64,000 nt of DNA, from contig NZ_JAATHD010000007.1 in the NCBI RefSeq assembly GCF_011947265.1, positions 27,137-91,136 on the forward strand. The letters are read 5' to 3'. This stretch comes from Paenibacillus sp. HB172176 (lineage in GTDB: Bacteria > Bacillota > Bacilli > Paenibacillales > Paenibacillaceae). Of the stretch, positions 61,024-64,000 are shown piece after piece; the first letter of the stretch is position 1, and the number at the start of each line of letters is the position of its first letter. The notes below the pieces were generated by a model. It made no database searches and had not been told where the DNA came from. It saw nothing but the letters and a program-made list of their open reading frames with translations. The position numbers were made by a program, and so were the translations under genes.

Positions 61024-61037
61024 TTGCGGCATAGGAG

Positions 61038-61074
61038 CCGTTCGAATCCGTGTATGCGGTTCGGACGGTTTTTT
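61038..61074 (+). terminator. Rho-independent terminator of the two-component operon
   Basis: CCGTTCGAA (61038-61046) pairs with TTCGGACGG (61060-61068; one G·T), followed by six T. It lies 15 bases after the kinase stop codon. Confidence 0.88.
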
Positions 61075-61081
61075 GTGCTCC

Positions 61082-61464
61082 TTTATAGAATTTATAAAAT
61101 TTTGAGGCGGGGTGGTCTTCCGACCCGTTCTTGTTTTGTGATGGTGGGTCTGGGCCCGTCAGGAATAAAGTCTATGGTTGTACACGATCATAGCGGACCG
61201 TAGATGCGTTATTTCGGCAAATGGAGCTGTTTTTAAGATTTCGCGGACAGAGATGCACTTATTTGCGAGAAAACAGCGTTTTTTTTGATTTTTTGAGGAA
61301 ATAGCGTCTCCTGTGTCCATGAAAGTGAGCAATCTCCGTTTTTTTCACAAATAGGGTATTCTGTGTCCGCTTGTTTGTAACTCGACGCAGTGGAAGGTAT
61401 ATTCTTGGCTTGTATAAAATTTCGGGTAGGCTTGGATGCAGCCAGGCGGAAAGCTAACGAAGAT
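61082..61464. repeat. Dispersed intergenic repeat, copy 2, with GGACAnAG units
   Basis: 61082-61101 and 61411-61464 repeat the sequence block seen at 31280-31340 (TATAGAATTTATAAAATTT; GGCTTGGATGCAGCCAGGCG; GCTAACGAAGAT). Between them a second repeat type occurs three times: CGGACAGAGATGC...CTTATTT (~61242-61264), and inverted AAATAGCGTCTCCTGTGTCC (61299-61318) and AAATAGGGTATTCTGTGTCC (61352-61371). No gene is seen in 61075-61681. Confidence 0.6.
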
Positions 61465-61681
61465 GTATGAGGCTGTCTATTCATTGTGGAACAATTGGGA
61501 TATGACCACTTTTGTATGATTTTTCATACAACCACTTGTACAAAAGCGAATTTCATACAAACATGGGTGCATTATGCCAATTCTTCTCGAATGCCTCCAA
61601 TAGTTTCATTAAGGTTTCATCGGCAATTGCTAGGATGAGAGGACAAGAAACCAAAATCGCGAAACATTGGAGTGAAAGAGA

Positions 61682-64000
61682 ATGAATGGTAATAGGAAAC
61701 AGAGTTTCAAGCGGGTTGCAATCTGCCTGCTCACAATAGTTGTGCTGTTCCCCTTCGGTTGGCTGGCGCCTATGAAGGTTGTGTTTGCGGAAACAGATGG
61801 AAACTATGTCTATTCGGACAATGGGGGCGGCACAGCGACGCTTTGGTCGTACGGGGGGACGGACACCAATCTTGTCATTCCCGAAAAGGTCGGCCCTGAC
61901 GACGGGCTAACCGTCACGGCTCTTGCTAGCGGCATTTTTGTCAACAGAGGGTTGATCTCGGTTGCGCTTCCGTCGGGATTGACGAGTATCGGCACGAATG
62001 CTTTCTACGGCAATGACTTGACGAGTGTTGAATTGCCGGATGGACTTGTCAGCATTGGCGACAGCGCCTTCGACGGCAATGACTTAACGAGCGTGGTGAT
62101 TCCGGACTCGGTGACGAGCATGGGAACGCGGGCGTTCGCCGTCAATCAATTGACGAGCGTCACTTTATCCTCCGGTCTGACGGCTTTGGCTAATCAGGCC
62201 TTCACGGGCAACAAAATAACGAGTGTGACGATTCCCGAAGGGGTTGTTTCGATTGGCAACAATGTGTTTGCCACCAATAATCTGACGAGCGTCATGCTGC
62301 CGGACAGTTTGCAGACGATCGGCTCGTCGGCCTTTTCCTATAATCAAATTTCAAGCCTGGTTGTTCCGGAGCAGGTTACATCGATAGGCAGATATGCTTT
62401 CTATAGCAACAGTCTGACCAGCTTGCAGCTTCCGGATGGTTTGACGTTGCTTGACGACAACTCTTTTGGATTGAATAAGCTGACGAGTGTGACGATACCG
62501 AAGCAATTGCAAACGATTGGCGTAGATGCTTTTAAAAACAATGAGATTGCGAGCTTGACGTTTCCGGAAGATGCCGAGCTGCTCGAAATCTATTCGTATG
62601 CATTCTCGGGCAATAAACTGACCTCCTTGACGCTGCCGGGCAAGCTTGTCCGGTTGCATCCCTACGCGTTTGCCTACAACGATCTTACAAGCGTAGAGCT
62701 GCCGGATGGCTTGGATTCGATTAATATGGCTGTTTTTCTAGGAAACGAGTTGATGGAAGTGACGATTCCGCGTTCGGTTACATCGCTTGGAGGAGATGTT
62801 TTCCTCAATAATAAGCTGACTCGGGTGACTGTGCTGAGCAGTGAAACGGCAATTAGCGGCTATACGTTCCGGTTTAATCAGACTGCGACGCCCGCAAATC
62901 TGACAATTGTCGGTTTTCCGGGCTCTACCGCCGAGTTGAACGCGACAGATAATTCGTACACATTCGAGAGATACGGTCAGGCGCTGTTGGATGCTCTCGA
63001 TGCCGCTAACGAAAGATTGACCGATCATGGGGAGGGAGGGAGCGCAGGAGAGGCTTCGCAGACTGCGCGCTATGAGCTGCAGACCGCTGTGGATGCGGCT
63101 CAGACGGTTGCGGACGATCTAGCGAATGTCGATCCCGATCCGCTAGAGGATGCGACGATAGCGCTTGAGGATGCAATCGACGACTTCGATGCGGCTGTAG
63201 TGCAAATTTCGATTGCCCTGCCCGCGGACAGAACGTACGGCAAGGATGATGTGCTTGCCTTCACAGTGTCTTATGCCGATCCGGTGACGGTTGTCGGAGC
63301 TCCGGTTATTAAGCTGAGTATCGGCAACAGCGGAATGGAGCAAGAGGCGGACACCGAGTATACGGGCGATGTGGGAGTTCCGGTGAACGATTTGATGTTC
63401 GAGTACAAAGTGCCGCTCGGATGGATGGATGCGGACGGAATTGGGGTGGCTGATGCGATTCAATTGCCTGCTGGGGCAGACATTACGGTCTCCGGCGGCG
63501 GCACGGCGGAATTAACGTACGGGAACCCTGGCGATACGAGCGGTATCCGGATTGACTCGATGCCGACGGATGCCGAGGCTGTGGCGTTAGACAAAGAGTT
63601 GCTTGCGATCGCGTACGCATCAGGAGACAGCGCGTCGAGCGTGACGCAGGACGTTGGCTTGCCGACAAGCGGCGGCAGCGGAACCACGGTGACGTGGAGC
63701 AGCGACGCGCCGGGCGTGGTCGGAGAGGACGGCGCGGTAGTGCGACCGAGCTACACGACAGGCGACGCATCGGTGACGCTGACAGCGACGATCGCGAAGG
63801 GAAGCGAAAGCGTGACGAAGACGTTCGTACTAACGGTGGTGAAGCTTGCGCAGAGCGACGCTGAGGCGGTGGCGGCAGATAAGCTGGCGTTGGAGATTGC
63901 GTACGAATCGGGGGACAGTGCGTCGAGCGTGACGCAGGACGTTGGCTTGCCGACAAGCGGCGGCAGCGGAACCACGGTGACGTGGAGCAGCGATGCGCCG
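61682..64000 (+). CDS. Secreted leucine-rich-repeat / Ig-like surface protein (3' end outside window)
   Basis: An open frame of 773 codons runs off the window. Signal peptide: residues 1-39 (KRVAICLLTIVVLFPFGW, cleavage near VFA-ET). Residues ~45-430 hold about 15 BspA-type LRR_5 repeats of 23 residues (pattern AFxxNxLTSVxLPxGLxSIG). Then come a helical spacer (~440-505), a sandwich domain, and Ig-like units of 96 residues (GSGTTVTWSSDAPG, VTLTATIAKGSESVTKTF) that repeat almost exactly from ~63566 to the end. Ribosome site is weak (GGAGTGAAAGAG, 10 bases before ATG). Probably a wall-bound adhesin; the anchor would be beyond the window. Confidence 0.9.
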   Translation, partial: MNGNRKQSFKRVAICLLTIVVLFPFGWLAPMKVVFAETDGNYVYSDNGGGTATLWSYGGTDTNLVIPEKVGPDDGLTVTALASGIFVNRGLISVALPSGLTSIGTNAFYGNDLTSVELPDGLVSIGDSAFDGNDLTSVVIPDSVTSMGTRAFAVNQLTSVTLSSGLTALANQAFTGNKITSVTIPEGVVSIGNNVFATNNLTSVMLPDSLQTIGSSAFSYNQISSLVVPEQVTSIGRYAFYSNSLTSLQLPDGLTLLDDNSFGLNKLTSVTIPKQLQTIGVDAFKNNEIASLTFPEDAELLEIYSYAFSGNKLTSLTLPGKLVRLHPYAFAYNDLTSVELPDGLDSINMAVFLGNELMEVTIPRSVTSLGGDVFLNNKLTRVTVLSSETAISGYTFRFNQTATPANLTIVGFPGSTAELNATDNSYTFERYGQALLDALDAANERLTDHGEGGSAGEASQTARYELQTAVDAAQTVADDLANVDPDPLEDATIALEDAIDDFDAAVVQISIALPADRTYGKDDVLAFTVSYADPVTVVGAPVIKLSIGNSGMEQEADTEYTGDVGVPVNDLMFEYKVPLGWMDADGIGVADAIQLPAGADITVSGGGTAELTYGNPGDTSGIRIDSMPTDAEAVALDKELLAIAYASGDSASSVTQDVGLPTSGGSGTTVTWSSDAPGVVGEDGAVVRPSYTTGDASVTLTATIAKGSESVTKTFVLTVVKLAQSDAEAVAADKLALEIAYESGDSASSVTQDVGLPTSGGSGTTVTWSSDAP
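63633..64000 (+). repeat. 96-codon tandem repeat in the LRR/Ig surface gene
   Basis: The segment beginning CGTCGAGCGTGACGCAGGAC at 63633 recurs at 63921 (period 288 bases, 96 codons), with one base difference over the ~80 bases visible. The array continues beyond the window end. Confidence 0.85.

Overview
The window looks like chromosomal DNA of a Paenibacillus-type member of the Firmicutes. The reasons are strong AGGAGG-type ribosome sites, several sugar-uptake cassettes of the LplB/LplC/lipoprotein type paired with large membrane AraC regulators, an S-layer-anchored surface protein, and many one-component regulators sitting beside the enzyme they probably control. No rRNA, tRNA, CRISPR array or intact insertion sequence was seen.

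Layout. 1-12.4 kb: an AraC regulator tail, then a plus-strand glycan-uptake cluster (two permeases, lipoprotein, sialidase-like protein, large glycoside hydrolase, sensor-type AraC regulator, DapA-family aldolase). 12.4-15.9 kb: a scrambled locus in which two partial copies of a tetR gene and a piece of an NmrA-type oxidoreductase flank a divergent SDR/AraC pair. 16.1-17.1 kb: a BrnT/BrnA-like toxin-antitoxin pair whose toxin has a one-base frameshift and whose antitoxin has a long extra C-terminus. 17.2-21.8 kb: small regulators, SDR, DoxX-like and GyrI-like proteins. 21.9-24.6 kb: an apparent island with a 618-aa helical protein that has an exported-toxin/eCIS-cargo-like N-terminus, followed by a YbjN-fold (chaperone-like) protein. 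24.7-29.5 kb: divergent enzyme/regulator pairs with visible palindromic operators, a Crp/Fnr protein and a DUF4386 protein. 29.7-30.9 kb: a lone trpB. 31-32.7 kb: decayed DNA (recombinase tail, dispersed repeats, truncated Fic gene). 32.75-38.1 kb: a 1794-aa surface protein with 14 RCC1 repeats, Ig-like repeats and three SLH domains.

38.5-46.9 kb is the clearest pathway: biuret hydrolase, a complete ABC importer, cyanuric acid amidohydrolase, allophanate hydrolase, a cupin and a PucR-type regulator. Together these would import cyanuric acid or a related ring compound and release its nitrogen as ammonia. 47-54 kb (minus strand): a second glycan-uptake cluster (GH43-like hydrolase, lipoprotein, two permeases, sensor AraC regulator). 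54.2-57.9 kb: a TelA / VWA-domain / XpaC-like operon. 58.1-61.0 kb: a two-component pair (SARP-like regulator and 7TM histidine kinase). 61.7 kb to the end: the start of a secreted leucine-rich-repeat/Ig-like surface protein that runs off the window.

The most unexpected recurring signal is that four unrelated genes (near 971, 28207, 51476 and 59302) have a strong ribosome site at ideal distance from an in-frame ATC or ATT, with no suitable ATG/GTG/TTG there. The ATC/ATT start lengthens each protein to its usual family N-terminus.
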